Below, in pieces: positions 17,829 through 26,276 of a stretch of DNA of 64,000 nucleotides. Position numbers and translations under genes: made by a program. The DNA is from Candidatus Melainabacteria bacterium (GTDB taxonomy: Bacteria; Cyanobacteriota; Vampirovibrionia; Obscuribacterales; Obscuribacteraceae). Each line of letters begins with the position of its first letter. The first letter of the stretch is position 1. The notes beneath the pieces are model-generated. The model searched no databases. It saw only the letters and a list, made by a program, of their open reading frames with translations, and was not told where the DNA came from. The stretch is taken from contig JADJWK010000001.1 of NCBI GenBank assembly GCA_016716405.1, positions 1,364,001 to 1,428,000 of the forward strand, written 5' to 3'.

Positions 17829-18740
17829 ATGTCAACCGATCTCAGCCGGCTCGAGACGGAGCAAATCAACCAGAATACAGCCAGTCTGGACTCGCTGCCC
17901 ACCACCGCGCTGGTCGAGACCCTGCACAGGGAGAACCACACGATTGCGGCGGCGGTTGATGAGGCGCTTCCTTCAATCGCCGAGGTTGTGGACGAGATCA
18001 CCTCTCGTTTCAAGAAAGGAGGCAGGCTCTTCTACATCGGCGCCGGCACAAGCGGCAGGCTCGGAGTGCTGGATGCCAGCGAGTGCCCGCCGACCTTCAG
18101 TGTCGCGCCGGATCTGGTGCAGGGCGTCATCGCCGGCGGCCGGGAGGCCCTGGTGTCTTCCATCGAGGGTGCGGAAGACTCGAAAGAGGACGGAGCGAGA
18201 GATCTGAAGTCCATCGGGGTGCAGCCTGTCGATACCGTGATTGGTATCGCCTCCAGCGGACGCACTCCCTATGTCATCGGCGCTCTCGATTACGCCAGGA
18301 CGATCGGCGCCTATGCCGTCAGTGTTGTCAATGTCAGCAAGGCCGAGCTGGACGAGCACTGCGATTGCACGATCAAAGCAGTGACCGGGCCCGAGCCCAT
18401 ATCAGGCTCGACGAGATTGAAAGCCGGGACGGCTCAGAAGATGATCCTGAACATGATTACAAACTCGATCATGATCAAGCTCGGCAAGGTATACGGAAAT
18501 TTGATGATCGATGTTCGACCCACAAATTCCAAGCTCAAGGAAAGGGCGGTGAGGATCGTCATGGCCGCCACCGGCACCGATGCCGAGCAGGGCCGGATCC
18601 TCCTCGAGCAGACCGGCTGGAAGCCGAAGAATGCTATCTTCGTGCACAAGACAGGCAGATCGGCGCAAGAAGCCGAGGCTCTGCTCGTTAAAGCCGACGG
18701 TCATCTCAGAGAGGCACTCAGGGCTGCCGGACTGGAATAA
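17829..18740 (+). CDS. murQ: N-acetylmuramic acid 6-phosphate etherase
   Basis: A 303-residue SIS-domain etherase that cleaves the D-lactyl ether of MurNAc-6-phosphate to give GlcNAc-6-phosphate, in cell-wall recycling. Visible: the phospho-sugar site YIGAGTSGRLGVLDASE, the second site GIASSGRTPYV, and PEPISGSTRLKAGTAQK, all typical of MurQ. The ATG at 17829 gives the usual length (about 300) and starts like family members (MSTDLSRLETEQ). It converges on a Nudix gene after 11 bases. No MurNAc transporter or anhydro-MurNAc kinase gene is next to it. Confidence 0.96.
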   Translation: MSTDLSRLETEQINQNTASLDSLPTTALVETLHRENHTIAAAVDEALPSIAEVVDEITSRFKKGGRLFYIGAGTSGRLGVLDASECPPTFSVAPDLVQGVIAGGREALVSSIEGAEDSKEDGARDLKSIGVQPVDTVIGIASSGRTPYVIGALDYARTIGAYAVSVVNVSKAELDEHCDCTIKAVTGPEPISGSTRLKAGTAQKMILNMITNSIMIKLGKVYGNLMIDVRPTNSKLKERAVRIVMAATGTDAEQGRILLEQTGWKPKNAIFVHKTGRSAQEAEALLVKADGHLREALRAAGLE

Positions 18741-18751
18741 CAGCCGTCAGG

Positions 18752-19198
18752 CTATTGCTCGAGAACAGAATTGACCGCCGGTTCATCGGCGCTGAATCCT
18801 CCGGCGTGGGCTTCGATCATTCGTCTGGTGACTATGAACAGGGGCGAGGGCAGATTGTCTATGCGGTACCACCCCCAGCTCTCGACTTTGTCCGGCTCCA
18901 TCACCCGGGGCTCGCCTTTGTGAATGCGGGCGATCATGTCGACATCGACATAGTGCCGGTCGCCGAACATATAATTGCCTACGGTCAGAAACTCGATGGT
19001 GTCCAGTACCAGCCCGGTTTCCTCCAGGACCTCTCTTGCCGCGCATTGAGCGAAGGACTCCCCGAACTCGAGATGCCCTCCGGGAGCCGCATAGAAGCCG
19101 GGCATGTGAGCGCCCCGTCGTTTGCCGAGAAGAAGACGATCCCCTCTCACCACGAGCACGCCTACGCCGACCCTGGTTATCACTGAGGAAGAGTTCAT
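18752..19198 (-). CDS. Nudix hydrolase
   Basis: A 148-residue hydrolase of nucleoside diphosphates linked to another moiety. The Nudix box is complete: GGHLEFGESFAQCAAREVLE followed by ETGL, with all metal-binding Glu residues. It resembles the small MutT/NUDT-like enzymes that act on nucleotides, but the substrate cannot be told. The ATG at 19198 follows AGGAGA at ideal spacing, so the longer upstream frame is rejected. It converges on murQ and starts 124 bases from the divergent TPR gene. Confidence 0.94.
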   Translation of the reverse strand: MNSSSVITRVGVGVLVVRGDRLLLGKRRGAHMPGFYAAPGGHLEFGESFAQCAAREVLEETGLVLDTIEFLTVGNYMFGDRHYVDVDMIARIHKGEPRVMEPDKVESWGWYRIDNLPSPLFIVTRRMIEAHAGGFSADEPAVNSVLEQ

Positions 19199-19322
19199 GG
19201 AATCTCCTGTCCGAAAAACCTCGCTCCAGATTACCACAGCAACTGTTCTTCGCCCTGGACATTCTGGTAGACTTCTGGCACCGCAATTGCCAGGGCTTGC
19301 ACTCCCCAGGAGCTTGATATCA

Positions 19323-20564
19323 TTGAAAGCCGCCTATCCGGCGCTGCCTGTATTCAATCGCATTTTGCCGGTAGTGGCGCTGTCCATGATGCTGGTTTCT
19401 TGCTCCGCCAGCTCGCCCTCCGATAAGCGATCCGGGGCCGATTCCGGCGGCCGCACCGGAGCGATCGAGAAAGAGAGGCACAGGTCGAAGCACAAAAAGC
19501 ATCCGCCTATCTGTCGGTCTAAACATTGCCAGACCGGGCGAAGGCTCCTGAGACAGCGTAGATTCAGGCAAGCAGTCGATCAGTTCAAGCAGGAGCTCAA
19601 TTCGAATCCGCGATGCGGCTGGGCCTATTTCGGGATTGCCCGGGCACACAGGATGGTGAAAGAAGATGACAAAGCCATAGAGTATGCCCGGAGAGCGCTT
19701 TCTTTCGAGCCGGATCTTGCGGAGGCTCACAGCTTGCTTGCCGGAATCTATTGCGAGCAGGATCGTTGCGAGCTCGCTTTCGAAGAAGCAAATCTCGCTA
19801 TCGAGTGCAAGCCGAGATTGGCCGAGCCTTACTACTATCGCGCCGACGCGGCTTTCTATCTCGGCATCCTGGAGTCCGGACCGCAGAGGACCGACGTAAT
19901 GGCTGATCTGAACAGGGCGATTCGCCTGAATCCGCGATTGAAAAAGGCCTACGAGCTCAAAGGCACGGTTCTTGCCTCGAAGCGCAAGATGAAGGAAGCA
20001 ATCGATTGTTTCACCAGGGGTCTGGAGGTTGGGCCGGGCGCGACACTATATTCGAAGCGTTCTGCCGCTTACTCATCCCTCAACATGTACGATGAGGCCC
20101 TCGCCGACCTGGAGGCATACTCCCGTCTCGAGCCGAGGAATCCGATTCCGTACAAGACGAAGGCGGGAATTCACAAACAGCTCAACAAGTATGATGAAGC
20201 TCTGGCCGATTATGACAGGGCTATCGAGCTCATGCCCGGGGACTATTCCAACTATATGAGCCGGGCTCTGGTGTTCGTTCATATGAAGCGCTACGAGGAC
20301 GCTTTGCGCGACTACAAGCAAGTCATCGATGCCGTGAAGGACGATGACGAGGCTCTCCGCAAGCGTTCGGAAGTCTATGTCTTGATGGGGCGTCTCGAGG
20401 ACGCTCTGGCGGATCTCGATCGGGCTCATGTGGTCGATCCGGAGTCGACTCGGACTCTGATCGCCCGGAGCAAACTTCTCGAGAGAATGGGCAAGAAGGA
20501 AAGCGCCGCGCTGGATCGGCAGCGGGCGAAAGAGTTGAGCGAGCGGGAGGCTGTCGGATTCTGA
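19323..20564 (+). CDS. TPR-repeat lipoprotein
   Basis: About 413 residues. A signal-like start (ILPVVALSMMLVSC) with the lipobox LVSC, then a basic, disordered patch (KERHRSKHKKHPP) and about eight tetratricopeptide repeats with spacing 34 (for example ALADLEAYSRLEPRNPIPY and ALADYDRAIELMPGDYSNY). TPRs bind partner proteins; no enzymatic domain is seen. The start is set at TTG 19323, about ten bases after AGGAG; the frame is open further upstream but lacks support there. It converges on the aldo/keto reductase gene. Likely an outer-membrane or periplasmic assembly factor, by inference. Confidence 0.8.
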   Translation: MKAAYPALPVFNRILPVVALSMMLVSCSASSPSDKRSGADSGGRTGAIEKERHRSKHKKHPPICRSKHCQTGRRLLRQRRFRQAVDQFKQELNSNPRCGWAYFGIARAHRMVKEDDKAIEYARRALSFEPDLAEAHSLLAGIYCEQDRCELAFEEANLAIECKPRLAEPYYYRADAAFYLGILESGPQRTDVMADLNRAIRLNPRLKKAYELKGTVLASKRKMKEAIDCFTRGLEVGPGATLYSKRSAAYSSLNMYDEALADLEAYSRLEPRNPIPYKTKAGIHKQLNKYDEALADYDRAIELMPGDYSNYMSRALVFVHMKRYEDALRDYKQVIDAVKDDDEALRKRSEVYVLMGRLEDALADLDRAHVVDPESTRTLIARSKLLERMGKKESAALDRQRAKELSEREAVGF

Positions 20565-20617
20565 TGCGCCAGTCCGTCGAAAGCTTGCCGAAAGACCGCG
20601 CTCAGCCAGACAGCGGA

Positions 20618-21613
20618 TCAGGCAGGCTGTAGCCTGAGCGAGTCGAGGTTTTGATCGATGGCTTTCAAGTCGCTTTCCGAGAGGTCGATCTCTGCGCCCT
20701 TCAGATTCTCCTTGCACTGTACCGCATCGCGGGCCCCCACTATGGCGCTGGTGACACCTGGCTGAGCTATGGTCCAGGCTATGACCAGCTGTCCGAGAGT
20801 GGCGTCGTGGGCGGTGGCGATCGGCTTGATCTTCTCCAGGAAGGCATTGGTTCGCTTGATGTTCTCTGGTGTGAAATGCACCTGTCTTGCTCTATGGTCC
20901 CCTTCCTTGAACTGGACATCGGGCTTGAATTTCCCGGTCAACAAGCCTCTTTGAAGCGGGCTGTAGACAATGACGCCGACATTGTTGTCACGGCAGTAGG
21001 GAAGAATCTCTCTCTCGATGCCGCGCTCGAGCATGCTATAGGGAGGCTGCAGCGAAGCGATGGGGATATGTTTCCTGGACTCTTCGATTTCGTCTTTTGT
21101 GAAATTGCTGACTCCGGCGGCCCTTATCTTGCCTTCTTTCAAGAGCTGACCGAGGGCTTCCATGGTCTCCTCGAGTTCGGTGGTATGGTCGCGCCAGTGG
21201 CACTGGTAGAGGTCGATGTAGTCCGTGCCAAGACGTTTGAGGCTCTTGTCGCACTCTTCGATGATGCTCTTTTTCGAGGCATTGCGGTAGATGTCCTTCT
21301 CGCCGTTCTCATCGGACCAGGAGAAGAAATGCTCGCCGTCTGCGCGATCCCAGCGAAGCCCGAATTTCGTCAATAACTGGACCCTGTTGCGCCGTCCTTT
21401 GATTGCCCTGCCGACAATCTCCTCGCTGCGACCGTAGCCGTAGACAGCCGCCGTATCTATCGATGTGGCACCACCGTCGATGGCAGCATGAATAGCTTCT
21501 ATGGCATCTTTCTCCTCGGCGCCGCCCCACATCCAGCCGCCTATAGCCCAGGCGCCGAAAATTAAGGTCGAGACTTCGAGATTGCTGTCACCGAGTTGAC
21601 GATATTTCACCAT
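20618..21613 (-). CDS. Aldo/keto reductase
   Basis: A 331-residue NADPH-dependent oxidoreductase with the TIM-barrel fold. The catalytic tetrad is visible: Asp in IDTAAVYG, Tyr in the same motif, Lys in LLTKFG and His in LYQCHWRD. The cofactor-binding end reads AIVGARDAVQCKENL. It looks like the group of general stress-type reductases (YajO/IolS-like). ATG 21613 is preferred over ATG 21619 because GGAG sits about 6 bases before it. It lies 21 bases downstream of the subtilase-like gene on the same strand, so they may be cotranscribed. Confidence 0.94.
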   Translation of the reverse strand: MVKYRQLGDSNLEVSTLIFGAWAIGGWMWGGAEEKDAIEAIHAAIDGGATSIDTAAVYGYGRSEEIVGRAIKGRRNRVQLLTKFGLRWDRADGEHFFSWSDENGEKDIYRNASKKSIIEECDKSLKRLGTDYIDLYQCHWRDHTTELEETMEALGQLLKEGKIRAAGVSNFTKDEIEESRKHIPIASLQPPYSMLERGIEREILPYCRDNNVGVIVYSPLQRGLLTGKFKPDVQFKEGDHRARQVHFTPENIKRTNAFLEKIKPIATAHDATLGQLVIAWTIAQPGVTSAIVGARDAVQCKENLKGAEIDLSESDLKAIDQNLDSLRLQPA

Positions 21614-21634
21614 GGTCATCTCCGAATCGAGGCT

Positions 21635-23035
21635 CTAATGACCGGCTTTTTTCATGGCTGCCAGCCGCTCTTTCTGGGCTGCCAGAAACTGGATGTTGGC
21701 GAATGAGTTGCCGGAGGCGACTGCCACCAGGAAGCCGTTTTCGTTGATTCGCGGCGGGGCTTCTCTTCCTATCTTTGCGAAGGACTGTTTCAAGCTGGCG
21801 TCATCGCGCGGCACATTTTCGCCGCCGATCCCGACTGTCTGTTGCATATTGAGGTTGCCGAATTCTTCGCCTCTGAATGTAACGCCTGTTCCTTCGACTG
21901 TGTACTTGCCCTCGCGTTGCCCGCCCAGCTCTGTCCCGGGCTGAAAGCGTATCGGCAATACTCCGTTGGCTTCTGTGGTACGGCCGTGAACAGTCGTGAA
22001 TTTGTCGGGCTTGCCTGTTGCAGGATTGACGGATGAAAGCTCATGGTTGGCCCTGAGGAACTCGATGCTGACCGTGTCGCCACCGCTGTTGGCCGCCGAG
22101 TGAACGATCTCGATTCCCTTTCCCTGCAATCTCTCGATAGCCCTGTTTGTCTCCACCGAGTTTCTCGCCCATTCCCTGATTACCGGAGAGACTTTCGGAT
22201 CGGTGGCGACACCGGCAAGTCTGGTCAGGACATCTTTCTGGACGTCGGGATTGCCGATGTTCTGAGGAGTAATCTGGTTGTCCGGCGTGGAGCCGAGCAG
22301 GGCGTTGAGCTGGGTGAAGGTGAGGTCGCCGTTGCCCAGGCTGACGTTTATCACATCGCCTTTGCCCAGCGCCAGCTTGCCGCTGTCGATCATGTCGGCA
22401 ATCCCGTTGAGGGATTTTGAGAAATCGGTCAACGAATCACCGGACAGGTTTTGCTGCGCTCGAATGGCGTTGAATCCGTTTTTCTCCGCCAGCCGGGCGC
22501 TGAACTCCCCGTGGGTGAAGCCTGTCTCACTGACCAGGGGGGTCCCCTGTTCGGTCGTTCCCGAGACTTTGTTGACCGGAATCTCCGTCCTTGTGCCGAT
22601 GGTCAGCTTTTTTGTTCTCGCATCGGAGAAGAGCTCCGCCGCGTGCGGGCTTTCGAATTGATCGAGAAACAGGACGGTAGGTTTGTTCGGGTCGAGGTTG
22701 GTGGTATCTCCGAGGAGTTTGAATGGTTCGGCGGGCTCACCGGTGGTTTTTTTCTCGGCGGCCTTTGCCCTGTCCTTAACGCCCCGGGTCAGGTCCTGTG
22801 CTCCGGCGTCCAGGGCGGCAAAGCCGGCAAGGGGGTCGTTCTGGCTGAAGTCGAGAACTCCGGGCTGGTTCCCGTCGCTCCTGCTGTCCGCCTGCTGAGG
22901 TTGAAGGCCACTCCGGTCGGACTTGAACAGCTCTATTCTATCGATATGTCGATCGATATGTTGATGCCCCGTGTCGCCGGTCTCGGCGCGCTTCGGAGCA
23001 GACTCGATGCGAGATTCTCCAGCTTGTGTACTCAT
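21635..23035 (-). CDS. Subtilase-like (S8) protein without signal peptide
   Basis: A 466-residue protein whose motifs follow the subtilisin order: Asp 125 in VLFLDQFESP, His 175 in GFTHGEFSA, oxyanion Asn 316 in SAANSGG and Ser 444 in SGNSFANIQF. The Asp, His and Ser surroundings are weaker than in true subtilisins, and the usual GTSxA motif reads GNSFA, so the call is a divergent S8 peptidase. There is no signal peptide; the first 110 residues are low in structure and charged. It may be exported by a non-classical route or act inside the cell. ATG 23035 has no clear ribosome binding site. Confidence 0.7.
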   Translation of the reverse strand: MSTQAGESRIESAPKRAETGDTGHQHIDRHIDRIELFKSDRSGLQPQQADSRSDGNQPGVLDFSQNDPLAGFAALDAGAQDLTRGVKDRAKAAEKKTTGEPAEPFKLLGDTTNLDPNKPTVLFLDQFESPHAAELFSDARTKKLTIGTRTEIPVNKVSGTTEQGTPLVSETGFTHGEFSARLAEKNGFNAIRAQQNLSGDSLTDFSKSLNGIADMIDSGKLALGKGDVINVSLGNGDLTFTQLNALLGSTPDNQITPQNIGNPDVQKDVLTRLAGVATDPKVSPVIREWARNSVETNRAIERLQGKGIEIVHSAANSGGDTVSIEFLRANHELSSVNPATGKPDKFTTVHGRTTEANGVLPIRFQPGTELGGQREGKYTVEGTGVTFRGEEFGNLNMQQTVGIGGENVPRDDASLKQSFAKIGREAPPRINENGFLVAVASGNSFANIQFLAAQKERLAAMKKAGH

Positions 23036-23449
23036 GTCCGGCTAGTAAGGTAAAGGAACGGCAATAATAGATTATCACCGGTGCGTTACGCGAACGTGAC
23101 AGCCCCGAAAGACAGCCGAACGCTAATTGTCTTGATCCCCGACTTCTTGAAGATTTTGAGATTCAGGGCGAATTTCGCGGTCACATGACTGGTTCAACCC
23201 CTCATTGGCTCGAGTCAGCATTTCCCACCTTCATGACTCGAAGCTCTAAAAACCCTGCCGGTTGTCAGGCGCGGTATATATTGCTCGAATTTTCTCGATT
23301 TTGAGAAATATATGCCGCACCCGCACCATGTACTTCGACACGCGGCTTTCCTCTTGATACCAGATCAAGTACCTGATTTGCTAAGATGCCACCAAATCAA
23401 TAAGTACTAGTTGCCAGAAGACCCTAAAGTGAGCCTGTGGAGGTTAGAT
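23036..23449. other. Intergenic region with inverted repeats
   Basis: A 414-base gap between divergent genes, richer in A/T than its surroundings. It holds a perfect 8-bp inverted repeat (TCGAGTCA at 23210-23217, TGACTCGA at 23234-23241), the 16-bp-arm hairpin described separately at 23271-23318, and CTTGAT/ATCAAG about 60 bases before the SGNH gene. These are candidate operators or RNA hairpins. No tRNA or small gene was found. Confidence 0.55.
23271..23318. repeat. Hairpin repeat, copy 1 of a dispersed family
   Basis: Left arm GCGGTATATATTGCTC (23271-23286) and right arm GAGAAATATATGCCGC (23303-23318) can pair over 14 of 16 positions, around a 16-base spacer. The same 16-mer, in its exact form GCGGCATATATTTCTC, occurs twice at 59392-59437, with an inverted arm at 59455-59470. 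It looks like a small dispersed palindromic element, or a binding site of a shared regulator. Confidence 0.7.
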
Positions 23450-24967
23450 TTGGACAAAACATGGAAGTCCGTCTCAGCTGCAGTGCGCAGGACCTTTCGC
23501 ATTCTCGCCTGGGCTCTTTCGATCTCTCTGGTGGTATCCGCCGGCTATCTCTGGTATCAGATCGTACCTCGAGTGGCTGTCCATGCTGATGACGGCTCGG
23601 GAGCTCAGCGAGTGCTTCTCATCGGTAACAGCATCACTTACAATCATGATGTCCCGGGGCTTCTCGTCATGCTCGCACGAGCCGGCCAGCCAGGCAAGAA
23701 GGTGAGCATTCATAGCTTCACCCGGGCTGGAGCGGTTCTTGATGAGCTGCTTCAGGTCCCGGTCCTGAAAAGCGCTTTCGAGAAGAACTGGGACAAGATC
23801 ATCATCCAGGCTGATTCGGGAGCGGGGTTCGGAGGACCCAGCGTTGTATCCGGCGACCTCTCGCGCACCATGAAGGCTGCTAAGGTCGGCCCGCCCAAGT
23901 GCGCTGCCGTCATGACTTTTGCGGACAAAGCCTATTTCGCCTATCAATCGGTTGTCAGCCAGTCATACCGTCGTGCCGGCAGGCAACTCGGCATGGAGGT
24001 CCTGCCTGTAGGCGATTATATGTTTTTCGCCCAGGAGCGCCTCCCCGAAACCGAGTTCTACGACGCGGACGGGCACCACGAGAGCCGCGCCGGATCGATG
24101 ATCTATGCGCTTGCTGTCTACCGGATGATGTTCAGGGGCAGTCTCGACAGAGCTCGCCTGCTCGAGGGCTTGAAAGAGCCGGACAGGGCTCTGGTGGCGA
24201 AGCTATGGGATACGCTTGAAGCATTCCAGGAAGTCGCTCCTTATCGAGTGGAGTTCAGCGAAGAGTCGGGGTGCGCCTGCATCGATCTCGCCGAGCTCTG
24301 GGCCGCCAATGGACAGCCCGGCGAGGCAGAGCTTCTCTCCGCCCGGAGACTGAATTATGTCAACCGGATTTTCCCAAAGCAGCAAAGTGTGCAGACCGCA
24401 ACCGCCCTGCGTAATCTCGCCGAGGCTCAGCTGAGCTCCGGTGAGCCGGCGAAGATCAAGGAGGGACTGGAGAATGCCCGGAAAGCCTGGAAGATTCTAT
24501 CTTCGCCCGGGCGAGAAGAGCGCTGGCGGCTTGCCGATCTCGAGTCGGCGGTTTACAGGGCGGCATTCCGGCAGGAGATCGGACTTGCCGAAAGAGCTCT
24601 GGTAGAAGCGCCTGTTCATGGGGAGATTCATGGGGAGATTCATGGGGAGATTCATGGGGATGCAGAGGCAGAGGTCTCTCGACTGGCTTCCAAAATCGAG
24701 GAAGAGAGCACCATAACCGGTATCACGGATCAGGACGTCAAAAGGCGTGCTGAGCTCAGAAGGCAGGTGTGCGAGCTGCTTGTCGCTCTGCCTTCTGAGC
24801 GTACGGATGCTCTTCTTGGATCTCTCAACCACAGTCTCGAGGGGACTGGATTGAGAGTGGCCTTCGTTTCGGCGGAGAAGCGATTCTATGTAGGTCGCAT
24901 CGAGGGCAACCGTATCTCGGTGGGCTATTCTGCCGGCAGGGCGAAGGGCAAATCGGGACAACAATAA
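23450..24967 (+). CDS. SGNH-hydrolase-like membrane-anchored protein
   Basis: A protein of about 505 residues with one N-terminal membrane segment (ILAWALSISLVVSAGYLW). The SGNH block I is GNSITYNHD in place of GDS, and block V reads DGHHESRAGS, giving the Asp-x-x-His pair, so an SGNH/GDSL-like esterase or acyl hydrolase is likely. A helical region follows (about residues 260-400), then a short tandem repeat HGEIHGEIHGEIHGD. TTG 23450 is chosen because GGAGG lies six bases upstream; an upstream TTG at 23411 has none. A small gene follows after 48 bases. The substrate is unknown. Confidence 0.75.
   Translation: MDKTWKSVSAAVRRTFRILAWALSISLVVSAGYLWYQIVPRVAVHADDGSGAQRVLLIGNSITYNHDVPGLLVMLARAGQPGKKVSIHSFTRAGAVLDELLQVPVLKSAFEKNWDKIIIQADSGAGFGGPSVVSGDLSRTMKAAKVGPPKCAAVMTFADKAYFAYQSVVSQSYRRAGRQLGMEVLPVGDYMFFAQERLPETEFYDADGHHESRAGSMIYALAVYRMMFRGSLDRARLLEGLKEPDRALVAKLWDTLEAFQEVAPYRVEFSEESGCACIDLAELWAANGQPGEAELLSARRLNYVNRIFPKQQSVQTATALRNLAEAQLSSGEPAKIKEGLENARKAWKILSSPGREERWRLADLESAVYRAAFRQEIGLAERALVEAPVHGEIHGEIHGEIHGDAEAEVSRLASKIEEESTITGITDQDVKRRAELRRQVCELLVALPSERTDALLGSLNHSLEGTGLRVAFVSAEKRFYVGRIEGNRISVGYSAGRAKGKSGQQ
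24617..24660. repeat. 12-bp in-frame tandem repeat
   Basis: Three perfect copies of CATGGGGAGATT and part of a fourth encode HGEI repeats in the SGNH-like protein. The unit is a multiple of three, so copy-number change keeps the frame. The His/Glu repeat could bind metal ions; that is a guess. Confidence 0.9.
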
Positions 24968-25015
24968 GGGCATGTGTCATTCGGGTTGATTCATGGAAAG
25001 GGGAGGCTCGCGCCT

Positions 25016-25288
25016 GTGGATAGAAAGGAAGCCCGGGACTTGCTGTCTGAAAAATTGAAGGAGTTGCAGGCTTTTCCTTACGCCACTTTCGTGTCCTGGA
25101 TCGAGTCCAAGCACGTGGAGGTGCTCGAGATCGGCGGGCCCTCAGGCAGTCAGTACGTGATCGAGATAGTGGCCCAGTACGACGACCGGGAGGAGAAACG
25201 GATCAGGGTCATGGCTGCAATCGATGACGGCTCGATTCTTGATTCGCTTGTTCCACTGTGCGACGATTTCCTCATCGAGCCATTCTAA
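25016..25288 (+). CDS. Small hypothetical protein (90 aa)
   Basis: A 90-residue acidic, soluble alpha/beta protein (DRKEARDLLSEKLKELQAF at the start; a strand-rich middle such as VEVLEIGGPSGSQYVIEIV). No family recognised. The GTG at 25016 is preferred, because GGGGAGG lies nine bases upstream. It follows the SGNH gene on the same strand by 48 bases and its stop overlaps the convergent S41 peptidase gene by four bases. Confidence 0.68.
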   Translation: MDRKEARDLLSEKLKELQAFPYATFVSWIESKHVEVLEIGGPSGSQYVIEIVAQYDDREEKRIRVMAAIDDGSILDSLVPLCDDFLIEPF

Positions 25289-26253
25289 TACCCGAGTCGG
25301 TTAGTCGAAAGCCATTGCAGGGTTGCCGCTATGCCCGGATCATTGCTTTCGCCCAGGGGGACGGAGTTTTGCTTGACCGAAACATCCGGATCGATTCCTT
25401 CGGGATAGCTCTCGCCCTGGCGGTCCTGCTCGATGGAAGTGGTCAGATACAAAGTCGCCCCGTCCGCCAGCTTGAAGTTTTCGTTGGCGGTGGTGAGACC
25501 GCCTGTGCGCTCTCCGAAAAATCGAGTCCGGGGACGACCTTTGAAAGAGATTGCCAAAGCCTCTCCGGAGCTCATGGTTGTTCTGTCTATCAAGATCGCC
25601 ACAGGAGCGTCTGGCAGATCGGCGAGGCTCCGGGGCAATTGGCAATTGACATGCTTCCCTAGAGGCGGAATGACACCGGCAGTGCCGTTCTCATAGAACC
25701 AGGGCACGGCAGTTTTCGAATATTTGAAAGTGCCGAGGGTTCCCTTGCCCAGAAGCGGACCGATGCCCACCAGCATGGGCCACATGTTACCGCCGGTGTT
25801 GCCGCGAAGGTCGACGATCCATCCTGCCGGTGTCGCCTGGCTCATGGCAGAGAGCTTGTTCTGAATATCCCGGGCGAAATCTTTTGCCGCCTTCGATTTG
25901 TTGTCGCCACTGAATCCTGCCACGGCTATCAATCCGAAGTTACGGCCGCCTCTCTCGATCAGGCCCTCTGACTTCACCCGTGGAAGCGGGCGGGCACCGG
26001 AAGTCTTCGCTGGCTTCGATGACCTTACCGCCCTGCCGCTTTTCCCCAGCAAGAAGCTGTGGTTGTCTCCGAGCTGTTGGAGAGCGTAGTCGATGGCAGG
26101 ATAGGTGTCGGCGGTGGTCCTGGCGCCGGCTGCCATTGTTGTGGCTTTGCTGCGTACCGCGCTCCAGTTCACCGCCGAGGCCCTGAGCGCCCTGGACTGG
26201 ATCAGGTCCAGGGTCTTGCGCAGATATTCCGTCGGGTTCGTCGAGCCTCTCAT
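25285..26253 (-). CDS. S41-family peptidase domain protein
   Basis: A 322-residue protein with the tail-specific protease fold. The nucleophile motif is TMSSGEALAISFKGRPRTRF, and IVDLRGNTGGNMWPML is the typical preceding strand-turn. There is no signal peptide and no recognisable PDZ domain, so it resembles the short, IRBP-like S41 proteins more than CtpA. It starts 23 bases after the purH stop on the same strand, so it could be expressed with the purine operon; its link to purine synthesis is unknown. ATG 26253 has a poor ribosome binding site. Confidence 0.83.
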   Translation of the reverse strand: MRGSTNPTEYLRKTLDLIQSRALRASAVNWSAVRSKATTMAAGARTTADTYPAIDYALQQLGDNHSFLLGKSGRAVRSSKPAKTSGARPLPRVKSEGLIERGGRNFGLIAVAGFSGDNKSKAAKDFARDIQNKLSAMSQATPAGWIVDLRGNTGGNMWPMLVGIGPLLGKGTLGTFKYSKTAVPWFYENGTAGVIPPLGKHVNCQLPRSLADLPDAPVAILIDRTTMSSGEALAISFKGRPRTRFFGERTGGLTTANENFKLADGATLYLTTSIEQDRQGESYPEGIDPDVSVKQNSVPLGESNDPGIAATLQWLSTNRLGY

Positions 26254-26276
26254 TTGAATAGCCGGCTCAAGCAGAT

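Noticed and set aside
17464..18207. 247-residue plus-strand frame before murQ
   Set aside because: Its second half lies in the shadow of murQ and its start has no ribosome binding site; composition is Ser/Arg-rich as in shadow frames.
23180..23260. tRNA-like GGTTCAACCC sequence
   Set aside because: No matching acceptor, D or anticodon arm could be folded around it.
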